From contig NZ_JAUSXV010000001.1 in the NCBI RefSeq assembly GCF_030816295.1, positions 3,906,001 to 3,970,000 of the forward strand: DNA of 64,000 nucleotides, written 5' to 3'. Position 1 is the stretch's first letter, and the number at the start of each line of letters is the position of its first letter. Made by a program: the position numbers and the translations under genes. The DNA comes from Microbacterium natoriense (GTDB lineage: Bacteria; Actinomycetota; Actinomycetes; Actinomycetales; Microbacteriaceae). The notes beneath the pieces are model-generated. The model searched no databases. It was given only the letters and a program-made list of their open reading frames with translations, and had not been told where the DNA came from. This document shows, piece by piece, positions 24,693 through 38,743 of the stretch.

Positions 24693-25196
24693 CTAACCGA
24701 GCTTCTTGAGCATCCGCGTGTTGCCGAGCGTGTTCGGCTTGACGTGCGCCAGGTCGAGGAACTCCTCGACGCCGGCGTCACCGCTGCGCAGCAGCTGGGA
24801 GTACACATCGGAGTCGACGACCTGCTCGCCGATGGGCGTGTAACCGCGGCGACCGAAGAACTCGGTCTCGAAGGTGAGGCAGAACAGTCGGCTGAGGCCG
24901 AGGGCTTTGGCGTGCTCCTCGAGCCGGTCGACGATCGCCCGGCCCACGCCGTGGTGCAGCCACTCGTCGCTGACCATCAGCGTGCGGACCTCGCCGAGGT
25001 CTTCCCAGAACACGTGCAGCGCACCGCATCCGATCAGCGCGCCGTCGGCCTCGGCGACGACGAACTCCTGCACGGCGCCGTAGAGCACCGCGAGGTCCTT
25101 GCCGAGGAGGATGCGACGTTCGACCATCGGCTGCAGGAGGTTGCGGATGCCGACGATGTCGGTGCTGCGGGCCGGACGGACGATGTAGTCGCTCAC
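24693..25196 (-). CDS. amino-acid N-acetyltransferase (GNAT family)
   Basis: 167-residue single GNAT domain. The acetyl-CoA loop is seen in VSDEWLHHGVGRAIVDRLEE, and FFGRRGYTPIG is typical of the short N-acetylglutamate synthases of actinobacteria (ArgA-like, as in mycobacteria). The first step of arginine biosynthesis is therefore likely, though generic GNATs share these motifs. The start is a GTG. Confidence 0.8.
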   Translation of the reverse strand: MSDYIVRPARSTDIVGIRNLLQPMVERRILLGKDLAVLYGAVQEFVVAEADGALIGCGALHVFWEDLGEVRTLMVSDEWLHHGVGRAIVDRLEEHAKALGLSRLFCLTFETEFFGRRGYTPIGEQVVDSDVYSQLLRSGDAGVEEFLDLAHVKPNTLGNTRMLKKLG

Positions 25197-25390
25197 GTAC
25201 TCAAGCCTAGGTCCACGCGCCTGCCAGGATGCTGCGCGCGCCCGCCCGGCCCCGTCCCGCGCGCGCCACCAGGTTCTCGACGCGCCACCAGGTTTCAGGC
25301 GTTCACTCCGCGGTGGGACGCGTATGGCGTGGTGGCGGACGTGTCTCCCCTGGCACGACGTCCCCGCACACGACGCCCCCTCACACGACG

Positions 25391-25420
25391 AAGGGGCGGA
25401 TGCCGCAGCATCCGCCCCTT
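25391..25420 (-). terminator. terminator of clpC
   Basis: Thirteen-base perfect stem AAGGGGCGGATGC/GCATCCGCCCCTT with loop CGCA, 35 bases beyond the clpC stop. The rest of 25197-25455 contains a short direct repeat (CGCGCCACCAGGTT, twice at about 25259-25291) and no gene I can support. Confidence 0.85.
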
Positions 25421-25455
25421 CTCAATTCCTGAGCCCGCCCGAGGCGGACCGGAGG

Positions 25456-27984
<2,529 letters not shown>

Positions 27985-28182
27985 TGTTGACTCCTTGGTT
28001 CGTTCCTCGCATTCCGGGTGCCGGGACACGGAGGGTCGAAGCGCTGATACATCGAGAGTAACCACCGGGCGGATGCTGTATGCCCGTGTTCGCCGTGGGC
28101 ATAGCGCGGTCAGGGGGCGGCGCGGATGCTCTCGGGCGGCAGTCGCTCCGTGCTGGCGCGAGCACGACGACTCGCCGAACAG

Positions 28183-28456
28183 CTACGACGATGCCGCTGC
28201 CCGCAACGCGTCCATCGCCATCGGCCACGGCAGGCGCTCCTTTGCGAGTCGAACGCCGCCTCCCGCAGTGATCCGCTCGAGCGCGACCTGCTCGGACGCA
28301 TCGAGCATCGGCAGCGCTCGCACCCTGATGCCGTTCGGGTCGAACACCTAGAGCTCTCGATACGCGAGCAGCGCGCGCTCGCCCATCAGCACGCTGACGG
28401 CATCCACGCCGTTCGCGCGCTCCCAGTCGGGCAAGAGTCTGATTGGAGACAGGGCG
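28183..28456 (-). pseudogene. decayed gene fragment
   Basis: About 90 codons read as ordinary protein (LPDWERANGVDAVSVLMGER, then FDPNGIRVRALPMLDASEQ, ending MAMDALRAAASS) but carry an in-frame TAG at 28348-28350, and stops cut it off upstream. No start signal. I do not recognise the parent. The remainder of 27985-28528 is the clpC promoter region and seemingly non-coding DNA. Confidence 0.5.
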
Positions 28457-28528
28457 TGCGGTGAGCGGCATGGTCGGCATCAGGCTCACCATGAGGGCGA
28501 TGTCTGACACTTCGGATATCAACGTCGT

Positions 28529-30463
28529 ATGGCGTCAACCTCCAGACCTGTGCACCCGTCCCGACTCCGCCGCATCTATGTTCCGGTGTTGCACGGCATC
28601 GGAACGAACGACCATGAAAAGTTCGCAGAGAAGTCCGTCGAACGGTTGGCCGCTCATCTGTCCACCTCCGGTTCGGGCTGGCGATCGACCGAATGCGAGC
28701 ACGATTGCGAGGAGTTCGCGCCAAAGCACAAGCATGTCGAACACCCGTCAGGCGCGCAGGCGGTCATCGACCCCATCAGTTGGTATGACCTCATCGGGAC
28801 GCCTGGACGTTGGACGACGGCCTTCTGGCTCATCCGGACGCTGCTCACTCTGTGCGGCGTACATGCTCTCGTAAACGGGTGGGCCATCATGAACGTGCTC
28901 TCAGGGCTGCCCGGCGTAAGCCAATCGATCCGCCACCCATGGCGCTCGACGATGAGTGTCGCGGCGGGCATCTGGAGAGTCTTCCGCAGCATGGCGTGGA
29001 TCCTCGTGATCAGCGCGCTGACCCTGCTCGCGCTTGTGTTCGGAGTCCCACTGATCTTCATATCACCACACACGCGCAGGCTTGCGTCGGATGCACTGGG
29101 GTGGACAAGCGATGAGGATACTCGCGAAGCCGTGATCCAACGGGTCTCCGAGGCCATCAGAAGACCGCCCGATGAGCACGTCGTCCTCATCGGACACTCC
29201 CAAGGCGGGGCGATTGCCTCAAGCGCCGCACACCGACGTTCGAAGCGCCGCACGAGCCTCATCACGATGGGGAGCGGGCTAGCCGTACTCGGTGCGATTC
29301 GAGCCGCGCGCGACGTCTCGCTCGGTTCGACGATCGCGCTGCTGGTCGCGATGCTCCTGTACGTGATCACCGCAATACTCGCGGTCTGGCAGGTCATGGT
29401 GGTGACCGCCCATGCCGCATTGACGCTACTTCTCACCTCCGCCTCCACGGGTATCGCCCTCTGGTCCGTGGTCATCGCGCCTGGAGTGTCGCTCCAGCAT
29501 TCGTTGATGTCGGCGCGACTAACCACGCAATCTGCGGCGCTGATCTCGGCGACGTCACCGACGCTTGATTGGTTGATAGTCGCAATCATCATCGCTCCGG
29601 TCATAGTCATCATCTACAGTCGCTCCGTCAAGCCGATCACAGAGCGCATCATCGCCGAGTGCCGATCAGAGCTTCCAGGTGTCGATCTCTGCGCGACTTT
29701 CGATCCCGTGTCGTACCCGCTCGCCGCGTTGGCGTCATCTGACCGCGTCCGACGTATCGCACAGTCCAACGCCTTGTGGGATCACACCACCTACTTTTCG
29801 AACCGCGTGGAAACCCTTCGCCACGTTGAGAGGCACCTTTCGCAGATCGCCACCGGATCGACCTCCCCGAAGCAAGTACTCGCATCGGCACACGACGCCA
29901 TGTGCAACGACGAGGCAAGCGCATCGGCCCGGATGGCCCGCACCGCGCGAGGAGCGACAACGCTGATCGCTGTCATCATCGCGGTAGCATCTTGGCCGTC
30001 TGCGCCCATCATCGCGTGGGCCGCCGGCGTGTGCACTTATGCGCTTGGGACCGTCGCCAAGCAGCGAACGTGGACACGACGACAATCACAACCCGTGTCG
30101 CGAACGATCCGTCGATTCATGCATCGTCCTCACTATCCGTGGGCGTATGCGACCATCGCGTTTCTGGCCGCGACGTCGATGCTGGGAGCCATGCTCGTGC
30201 CCGCATTCCCGGGCGCGGCGATTCTGGCCTTCGCTACCTACCTCGCGCTCATGACGGCAACTGTTCTCGCGTTGGGACGTTCTGTGTGGACAGCGTGGGC
30301 GGCCGCCGTAGGCCTCGCCGCCTGCGCCGCAGTATGGATGACGCAAGCGACCGTGTATGGGTTTGCAGTTGCGATCGGCTGTCTCGTGATCGCCGGGTCG
30401 TTCGTCGCGTTCCAGGTGAATCGGACTCGGGACAGCCGCAGCCTGTCCACCATTAGTGGTTGA
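28529..30463 (+). CDS. multi-TM membrane protein with an alpha/beta-hydrolase (lipase-like) core
   Basis: 644 residues. It opens with a hydrolase strand and oxyanion motif (YVPVLHGIGTND, residues 17-28). Membrane helices follow at about 95-115 and 150-175, then a nucleophile elbow IGHSQGGAIASSA near 224, more helices at 260-350, acidic DPVSYPLA near 396, a possible catalytic His in LWDHTTYFSN near 420, and at least six C-terminal helices. The hydrolase thus seems woven between membrane segments. Likely a lipase or esterase acting at the membrane; substrate unknown. It stands next to a toxin-antitoxin remnant and a restriction system, so a defence role is possible but unproven. No strong ribosome-binding site. 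Confidence 0.65.
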   Translation: MASTSRPVHPSRLRRIYVPVLHGIGTNDHEKFAEKSVERLAAHLSTSGSGWRSTECEHDCEEFAPKHKHVEHPSGAQAVIDPISWYDLIGTPGRWTTAFWLIRTLLTLCGVHALVNGWAIMNVLSGLPGVSQSIRHPWRSTMSVAAGIWRVFRSMAWILVISALTLLALVFGVPLIFISPHTRRLASDALGWTSDEDTREAVIQRVSEAIRRPPDEHVVLIGHSQGGAIASSAAHRRSKRRTSLITMGSGLAVLGAIRAARDVSLGSTIALLVAMLLYVITAILAVWQVMVVTAHAALTLLLTSASTGIALWSVVIAPGVSLQHSLMSARLTTQSAALISATSPTLDWLIVAIIIAPVIVIIYSRSVKPITERIIAECRSELPGVDLCATFDPVSYPLAALASSDRVRRIAQSNALWDHTTYFSNRVETLRHVERHLSQIATGSTSPKQVLASAHDAMCNDEASASARMARTARGATTLIAVIIAVASWPSAPIIAWAAGVCTYALGTVAKQRTWTRRQSQPVSRTIRRFMHRPHYPWAYATIAFLAATSMLGAMLVPAFPGAAILAFATYLALMTATVLALGRSVWTAWAAAVGLAACAAVWMTQATVYGFAVAIGCLVIAGSFVAFQVNRTRDSRSLSTISG

Positions 30464-30516
30464 GGCCAAGGCGGGACCGTCCGCATCGTTCAGCTGGTAT
30501 CCGCCCCCACGGTGCC

Positions 30517-30528
30517 TACTACGTAGTA
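30517..30528. promoter_or_regulatory. palindromic operator before the antitoxin gene
   Basis: TACTACGTAGTA is a perfect 12-bp palindrome 45 bp before the antitoxin ATG. SpoVT/AbrB-type antitoxins usually repress their own promoter at such sites. Confidence 0.5.
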
Positions 30529-30572
30529 CGCCACCAACGAATCATGTAATACGCGGAAGGCGAGGAGCGGTG

Positions 30573-30797
30573 ATGAAGCTCAACAGCAAAGGACAGGTGA
30601 CGATCCCGGCGGAACTGCGTCACCGGCACGGTCTCGTCGAAGGCGACGAGGTCGACGTGATCGGTGGCTCCGGAGTGTTGCGGATCGTGCGCAATCACGA
30701 ACTCACCCGTGGTCAGCGTGCAGTGCCGCACGTTCGCGGCATTCTGGGGCCTGGCCGCAGCACGGACGAAGTGATGGCGCTCACCCGTGGGGAGTGA
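30573..30797 (+). CDS. AbrB/SpoVT-family antitoxin (VapB-like)
   Basis: 74-residue swapped-hairpin DNA-binding protein. MKLNSKGQVTIPAELRHRHG and VEGDEVDVIG are the canonical AbrB/MazE-type motif; the C-terminal 30 residues would clamp the toxin. GAGGAG precedes the ATG. It is followed directly, with overlap, by a broken PIN-domain toxin gene. Confidence 0.88.
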   Translation: MKLNSKGQVTIPAELRHRHGLVEGDEVDVIGGSGVLRIVRNHELTRGQRAVPHVRGILGPGRSTDEVMALTRGE

Positions 30798-31210
30798 GTC
30801 CGGCACGCTCGCCGACACGAACGTGCTTCTCCACGTCTTCACCGATGATCCGAACTGGAGCGACTGGTCAGCCACCGCCCTCGCCGATGCTCAAGGCACC
30901 CGGCCCGCTGATCATCAATCCGCTCATCTATGCAGAGCTGTCGATTCGGTTCGGTTCGGAACATGCGCTCGACTCCGCACTCCACCCGCTGAGCATTCGC
31001 CGCGACCCGCTACCGTACGAAGCAGGATTTCTCGCTGGCATCGCATTCGTCGAGTATCGACGTCGGGGCGGCTCGAGAACCTCTACCTTGCCAGGCTTCT
31101 TCATCAACGCCCATGCCGCAATGACCGGCCTGCGATTGCTGAGCAGAGATGCCAGCCGCTACAACGCGTACTTTCCGGAACTCGCACTCATCTCACCGCG
31201 AGGTGGATGA
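30787..31210 (+). pseudogene. PIN-domain toxin (VapC-like), frameshifted
   Basis: The N-terminus (GTG at 30787) reads GTLADTNVLLHVFTDDPNW, the first PIN strand with its catalytic Asp. Around 30900 the frame changes and the protein continues as GPLIINPLIYAELSIRFGS to the stop at 31210. Removing one C from the run near 30900 restores a normal VapC of about 140 residues. Independently, the segment that in relatives reads LPDFFIGAHA is LPGFFINAHA, so a catalytic Asp is Gly. Two lesions argue for a truly inactive ribonuclease rather than a sequencing slip. The antitoxin remains intact. Confidence 0.75.
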
Positions 31211-31240
31211 CGGGCTACGCCGAGCGGCGGGCGAGCGCGG

Positions 31241-33768
<2,528 letters not shown>

Positions 33769-33790
<22 letters not shown>

Positions 33791-35433
33791 GCGACCGGCT
33801 TCACGAACCGGGCGATGAATGCAAGGTCCTCTGCTGTGAGGCCATACTTCTCCGCGAGGTCGTCGTCAGTCCACGCGCGGGTGAAATCCTGCGTTGGCGC
33901 GAACGCGTAGACGCTTCTCGTCACGTGCTGAGAGATTCGCAGGAGTGTGAGCATGAATCGGAAGAACTGCGTCCCCATGTACGCGGCCGCGTTTCGCGCT
34001 TCGGCGTCGCTCGCAAACGGCCCGATCGCGAGGTAGGTCTCCGTTGCGACCTCACCGGGACCCGCGATGATGGGCTTGGACAGAACGAGGTGCGGATAGT
34101 CATCGCTTCCGGGACTCGCATAGGAAACGAAGAGCTTGGTGGTATCGATGAGTGCCGCACCCACGGTGACGTCCGCCCGGGAAACGAAGGCTGTGCCGCC
34201 GTTTCTGTACAGCGTGAGGTCCTCGGGCCGTCGGTCGTTATGCCCGGTGAAATTCGTAGCCAGGCCGAACGGCTTTCTCGAGCTGACCATCTCTGCGAAC
34301 CGGACGTTGCTAGGCAGGGATACATCCGTGGCTGAACCGCCCTCCGTCGCAACGACCTTGCGGAGAATCTCCAGGCCCTCGTTGTAGCGGATGAATGTGT
34401 CGGCTCCTGGCTCGAGCAAGGGCCTCGACAGTTCCGAGATGACCTGACCCCCCTCGTGGGTACGGACGAGAACATCACCGTCGGAGCCGTCTTCCCAGAG
34501 GAACGTGCAGATGCCTCCACGGTTGTTCACACCCGGAAAGACATCCGTTGTGCTGGGATAGTCATCGAGCACCCTCATGCGACGGTCCTGCAGCATGGCC
34601 GCACGGAACTCAGACAGCCCTTTTCCCCCCGCGTACCACCTGGCCGGGATGACCATCGACAGGATCCTCGGCCCGAGAGCCTTCGCCTGCTCCACGAACA
34701 GCTGATAGATCGGCGCCGCGCTTGAACCGAACCCGCCGTCGTCGAGTTGGTACGGCGGGTTTCCGATGATGACGTCGAACTGCATGTCGGCTCCGAACAG
34801 CTCGTTGACCCGAGCCTTGATGTTGTCTGTGTGGATGAAGGCGTACGCATGGGATTCAAGACCAGAGCCACGGGAGTATTCGTCTTCTGAGGCGCTGCAG
34901 AATCTGCACCGCCTTCCGATGACAACCGGTGAACCGTCTGCGTCCAGCAGGTCATGCTTCCGGGTTCCACCGGTCCATGTGTGCTCGGTCCGCTCGAACC
35001 AGATGTTGCCCCAGTCGCGGTCGAAGCTCTTCGCGATCGAGTGTTCTCCCGTGGCATCCTTCGAGCAGTAGACGCTCCGCCTCGCGAGGAGCGACGTCAG
35101 GCGAGTAACGCCGATGCCGAAGACCTGATTCGTGAGGATGTGGTCGACCCTCTCCTCGAGGCCCGAGATCTGAGACTCGAGCCCCATCGTCAGCCGCCGC
35201 GTGATCTCGCGGAGGAAGACGCCCGACTTCGTGAACGGATCGAGGAACGTGACGTTCGGGTCGGCCCAGATCGAGGCGCCGTCGTTCGACTCTGCCCACG
35301 CCTCCTCGAGCGTGTCGAGCATCTGGTTCGCGAACTCGGGGGGCGTGAAGACCTCGTCGTTGGAGAGGTTCGCGATGCACGTGAGAACGTCGGGATTGTG
35401 TCCGCGAAGGGCGAAGGCTGCCTGCCGGGTCAT
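33769..35433 (-). CDS. Eco57I-type N6-adenine methyltransferase subunit
   Basis: 554 residues. It begins with a methylase fold (VFTPPEFANQMLDTLEE) whose SAM-binding motif I is degenerate (FLDPFTKSGVFLREI in place of the usual D-P-x-C-G-S-G). It has a clear motif IV, FDVIIGNPPYQLDDGG, near residue 240, and a long C-terminal target-recognition region. A Cys cluster (RRCRFCSASE) suggests a metal-binding insert. The ATG at 35433 overlaps the stop of the upstream methylase gene (ATGA); the frame upstream of it is antisense-like. Together with its neighbour it should methylate the recognition site. Confidence 0.82.
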
Positions 35434-36137
35434 GCCGCGAGCTCCTTCACTGTCATCGCCGGGTAGGTCTTGACGGGGGTGAAGATCTCGTGCTCCTCGA
35501 AATGCGTGAAGAGACCCTCGGAGGCCGCGGCGCGCTGCGTGAGGCTGCCGTAGTGAAAGTCCCGCCGCTGGAACTTGCCGCGCCCGAGGTATCCCCATTC
35601 CGGGAATGCGATCGGATCACCAGAAGGCGCCTTCGTCATCGCCAGCGCATCACCCTGGATGATGTTCGAATCGAGGACCACCGACGCGGCTCGAAGCCAG
35701 TCGGAGTCATCGGCCCGTTTCGTCTCGTCACTGCGTTCCTCGCTCAGCACTCGAGTATCGAGTCGTAGATACCGGGTGAATGTACCCTTGAGGTTTTCGC
35801 GGCACTCGACAGCGTTGTCTTGGAGCAGTTCGATCCCATAGATGCACATCAGCGCGAACAACGCATAGTGACGCTTTTCGAACTCGCTTCGCCCATGGCG
35901 AGCCTCGACGGCCGCGAGCTTCCGCTCGAGCACGGGCACCAGGAAGTTGCCCGACCCGCACGCGGGCTCGAGAAACCGTGAGTCTATGCGCTCGGTCTCC
36001 CCCTTGACCAGATCGAGCATGTCGTCGACCAGCCATCGCGGAGTGAACACCTCGCCATGATCAGCCACACGCTTGCGCGACTTCACCAGCTGCTCAGGCG
36101 CAGCATCCGTCCCCTTGTTCACATCGTGAGTGTACAA
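35430..36137 (-). CDS. N6-adenine methylase-like subunit, first gene of the R-M operon
   Basis: 235 residues with a canonical SAM-binding motif I (FLEPACGSGNFLVPVL) and the preceding GEVFTPRWLVDDMLDLV, but no NPPY catalytic motif: after NIIQGDALAMT it ends within about 65 residues. It therefore complements the next gene, which has NPPY but a weak motif I. The segment LSEERSDETKRADD is encoded by a dispersed repeat inserted in frame. The start is uncertain: TTG at 36137 or GTG at 36122; neither has a clear ribosome-binding site. Confidence 0.75.
   Translation of the reverse strand: MYTHDVNKGTDAAPEQLVKSRKRVADHGEVFTPRWLVDDMLDLVKGETERIDSRFLEPACGSGNFLVPVLERKLAAVEARHGRSEFEKRHYALFALMCIYGIELLQDNAVECRENLKGTFTRYLRLDTRVLSEERSDETKRADDSDWLRAASVVLDSNIIQGDALAMTKAPSGDPIAFPEWGYLGRGKFQRRDFHYGSLTQRAAASEGLFTHFEEHEIFTPVKTYPAMTVKELAA
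35716..35746. repeat. dispersed repeat (family A) inside a methylase gene
   Basis: A variant of the GTTTCGTCTCGTC...CTCGCTCA repeat that is intergenic elsewhere in this window (36870-36967, 46691-46847). Here it lies inside the reading frame and encodes part of LSEERSDETKR. Confidence 0.75.
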
Positions 36138-36192
36138 GTACCCGGGGACATGCGCCCTGGCGTCAACGACCGGGCGCGATCAGGCTTGTCGG

Positions 36193-36468
36193 GTGCCCCG
36201 AACCCCCTCCGCCGCTGCCGCCCTGATCGGCAGCCGAATCGCTGAGGAGCGCAAGAGCAAAGGGCTCACACAGGACCAGCTGGCGGTGCTCAGCGGCATC
36301 GATTCCTCGAACATCCGCAGCTACGAATCAGGACGCTCGATGCTCAGCATCCTGACACTCGTGCGCATCTCGGAGGCACTCCACGCGTCGCCGGGCGCGT
36401 TCATCGACGAGGTCTCTTCCGCCGACTTCGCGACGCCGCTCACCGACGCCCGCCGCCGCGCCAGCTGA
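36193..36468 (+). CDS. XRE-family HTH regulator, divergent from the R-M operon
   Basis: 91 residues from the GTG at 36193. IGSRIAEERKSKGLTQDQLA and LSGIDSSNIRSYESGRS form a standard helix-turn-helix. It diverges from the methylase operon across 55 bp, the position of R-M controller (C) proteins, so it may time restriction gene expression. The region between holds GTAC-AA-GTAC (36132-36141), a possible operator. The frame is open to 36130 but that part is not protein-like. Confidence 0.8.
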   Translation: MPRTPSAAAALIGSRIAEERKSKGLTQDQLAVLSGIDSSNIRSYESGRSMLSILTLVRISEALHASPGAFIDEVSSADFATPLTDARRRAS

Positions 36469-36545
36469 TCGAGCAGCTCACCCATGGGCACTTCTCCCCA
36501 CCGCATCGTCCTATCGATCCGCTGTGCCCGGCGTACGGTGTAGCC

Positions 36546-36878
36546 ATGAACATCGACCGGAATCTGCGCCTCCCCGCCCGCCTGCTGCTCGCCGTGCCCG
36601 TCGCAGCTCTCGCGTTCTCGCTCGCCGCCTGCAGCGCGAGTCGCCCCAGCGTCGACCAGGTCTCCGACGGCCTGATCAAGTTCTTCGAGTCGCAGGATCA
36701 GGGCGACGTCTTCACCGATGATGCCGCCGACTGCTTCGCCGGCTATCTCGTCGACTCTGATCTCAGCAACGACACCTTGAACTACATCGCCCAGGGCAAG
36801 GACCAGGCGTCGAGCACCGAAGACGCCACCCTGACGCAGAAGATCCTCCAGGACAACTACGACGAGTGCACCGCCTGA
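36546..36878 (+). CDS. small lipoprotein of unknown function
   Basis: 110 residues. Signal peptide with lipobox SLAAC near residue 29, then a small helical domain with two Cys (ADCFAGY and YDECTA). Small cell-envelope lipoproteins like this are common in actinobacteria, with no known activity. The last codons belong to a 42-bp sequence that is repeated just downstream. Confidence 0.75.
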   Translation: MNIDRNLRLPARLLLAVPVAALAFSLAACSASRPSVDQVSDGLIKFFESQDQGDVFTDDAADCFAGYLVDSDLSNDTLNYIAQGKDQASSTEDATLTQKILQDNYDECTA

Positions 36879-36967
36879 GACGCTTCGTCTCGCTCCGCTC
36901 GCTCAACGACCGGAGAACAGGCTCCACCGCCTGAGACGCTTCGTCTCGCTCCGCTCGCTCAACGACC
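36870..36967. repeat. tandem 42-bp repeat containing family A repeats
   Basis: 36870-36911 and 36926-36967 are identical. The first copy includes the final codons and stop of the lipoprotein gene plus a family A repeat (CTTCGTCTCGCTCCGCTCGC); the second duplicates both. A GATGCCG/CGGCATC hairpin follows at about 36988-37004 and may terminate transcription. Confidence 0.85.
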
Positions 36968-37108
36968 AAGCGGACGAGGAAGATGACGGATGCCGTCGGC
37001 ATCCGTCATCCTTCGTCATCTCCATCCAGGGAATTCCCAGCCAGACGTAGCGTTGAAACATCCCGCGTGCACTCGGCACGCCGCGCTTCTTGGAGTCTTC
37101 CCACTGCT

Positions 37109-38525
37109 ATGAGTACTGCCACGCGCGCCGCCAAGGCGCCCGACACCCGCGGACCCGTTCGCAAACTGCTGACCTCGTTCGGCTTCCAGATCATCGCCGC
37201 CCTCGTCCTCGGCGTCGTCGCCGGCCTGATCGCGCGGAACGCGGGCGCCACCGTGGAGGCGCCGAACGGCTTGTCCGCCACCCTCGACACGATCGGCAGC
37301 TCGTACGTGACGCTGCTGCGCGCCGCCGTCATCCCTCTGATCTTCACCGCGATCGTCGCGAGCATCTCGAACCTGCGCCGCGTGCAGAACGCGGCGCGCC
37401 TCGCGGGCCAGACGCTGCTGTGGTTCGCCTACACCGCGTTCATCGCCGTCGTCATCGGCATCGGTCTCGGCTTGATCATCCAGCCCGGATCCCGCGCCGG
37501 CGAAGGCCTGCAGGAGGGCGACCCGTACACGGTCGGCACCTGGTGGAACTTCCTCACCGGCCTCATCCCGCAGAACTTCCTGGGCCTGACCGTCAGCACC
37601 TCCGTCGATCCGGAGTCCGGCAGCGCGACCTCAAGCATCGGCTTCAACGTGCTGCAGATCATCGTCGTCGCCGTGGCCGTCGGCATCGCCGCTCTGAAGG
37701 CCGGCAAGAAGGCCGAGCCGTTCCTCGCCTTCACCGAGTCGCTGCTCAAGGTCATCCAGCGCGTGCTGTGGTGGATCATCCGCATCGCCCCGCTCGGCAC
37801 CTTCGGCCTGATCGGCGCGGCCGTCGTCAAGTACGGCTGGGAGAAGCTGGCCTCGCTCGGCTGGTTCGCGATCGCGATCTACATCGGCCTCGCCCTCGTG
37901 CTCTTCGTGGTCTACCCGATCATCATCAAGACCAACGGACTGTCGATCAAGCAGTACTTCTCCGGCGTCTGGCCCGCCGTGCAGCTGGCCTTCGTCAGCC
38001 GCTCCTCGATCGGAACGCTGCCGCTGACCGAGCGAGTCACCGAGCGCAACCTCGGCGTGCCCCGCTCCTACGCCTCCTTCGCCGTGCCGCTGGGCGCGAC
38101 CACGAGAGATGGACGGCTGCGCCGCCATCTACCCGGCCATCGCCGCGATCTTCGTCGCCCAGTTCTTCGGCATCCAGCTGGAGTGGTGGCAGTACATCAT
38201 GATCGTCGTGGTCTCGGTCGTCGGCTCCGCAGCGACCGCCGGCACCACGGGCGCGATCGTCATGCTCACGCTGACGCTCTCGACCCTGGGCCTGCCCCTC
38301 GCCGGAGTGGGTCTGCTCATCGCGATCGACCCGATCCTCGACATGGGCCGCACTGCGGTCAACGTCGCCGGCCAGGCGCTCGTCCCGACCATCGTCGCCA
38401 AGCGCGAGGGCATTCTCGACGAACACCTCTACAACGCGCCGCGCGAGGGCCTGCCCTTCGCCGACGACTCGGGCGACGAGGCGCCGGAATCGGACGCGGA
38501 CAAGGAGACGGTCGGCGCGCGCTGA
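37109..38525 (+). pseudogene. dicarboxylate/amino acid:cation symporter (DAACS), frameshifted
   Basis: GltP/DctA-like secondary transporter for glutamate or C4-dicarboxylates. The first frame covers residues 1-333 with family segments SSYVTLLRAAVIPLIFTAIV and FVSRSSIGTLP, ending FAVPLGATT. The protein then continues in another frame as MDGCAAIYPAIAAIFVAQFF, where relatives run unbroken. One extra G near 38107 (AGAGATG where AAGATG is expected) explains the break. All motifs on both sides are intact, so the lesion is recent or a sequence error; corrected length is about 471 residues. Confidence 0.85.
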
Positions 38526-38538
38526 TCACCTCCCCACG

Positions 38539-38569
38539 AGCGCCTCGCCCTGTTCAAGGACGAGGCGCT
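38539..38569. terminator. Rho-independent terminator
   Basis: Nine-base stem AGCGCCTCG/CGAGGCGCT with a 13-base loop, then TGTGCGTT, shortly after the symporter stop. Confidence 0.65.
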
Positions 38570-38672
38570 TGTGCGTTACCCCACTGGATCGAACCGATAC
38601 GTCGCTGCCGGCGATCCGCCCAGCTGATGCGGCCCACCGAGGTGCGCCAAAAGGTCGCCTCCCGCACGAAGC

Positions 38673-38693
38673 GCGACCACAACGCACACCCCG
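38673..38693. repeat. dispersed repeat (family B)
   Basis: GCGACCACAACGC followed by ACACCCCG. Near-identical copies lie at 60944-60964 and 61037-61057, all in intergenic DNA. Here it is between the symporter and the convergent antiporter gene. Confidence 0.7.
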
Positions 38694-38743
38694 GGGAGTA
38701 GTTGCTCAAGGGGGCGGGGCCCTGAGCGACCCCGACACCACCT

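Noticed and set aside
25259..25291. Direct repeat of CGCGCCACCAGGTT as a mobile-element or CRISPR signal
   Set aside because: Only two short copies a few bases apart. No spacer regularity and no cas or transposase genes nearby.
36983..37108. 42-residue N-terminal extension of the symporter
   Set aside because: It begins within the intergenic GATGCCG hairpin and is Ser/Arg-rich. DAACS proteins start close to the MSTATRAAKAP position.
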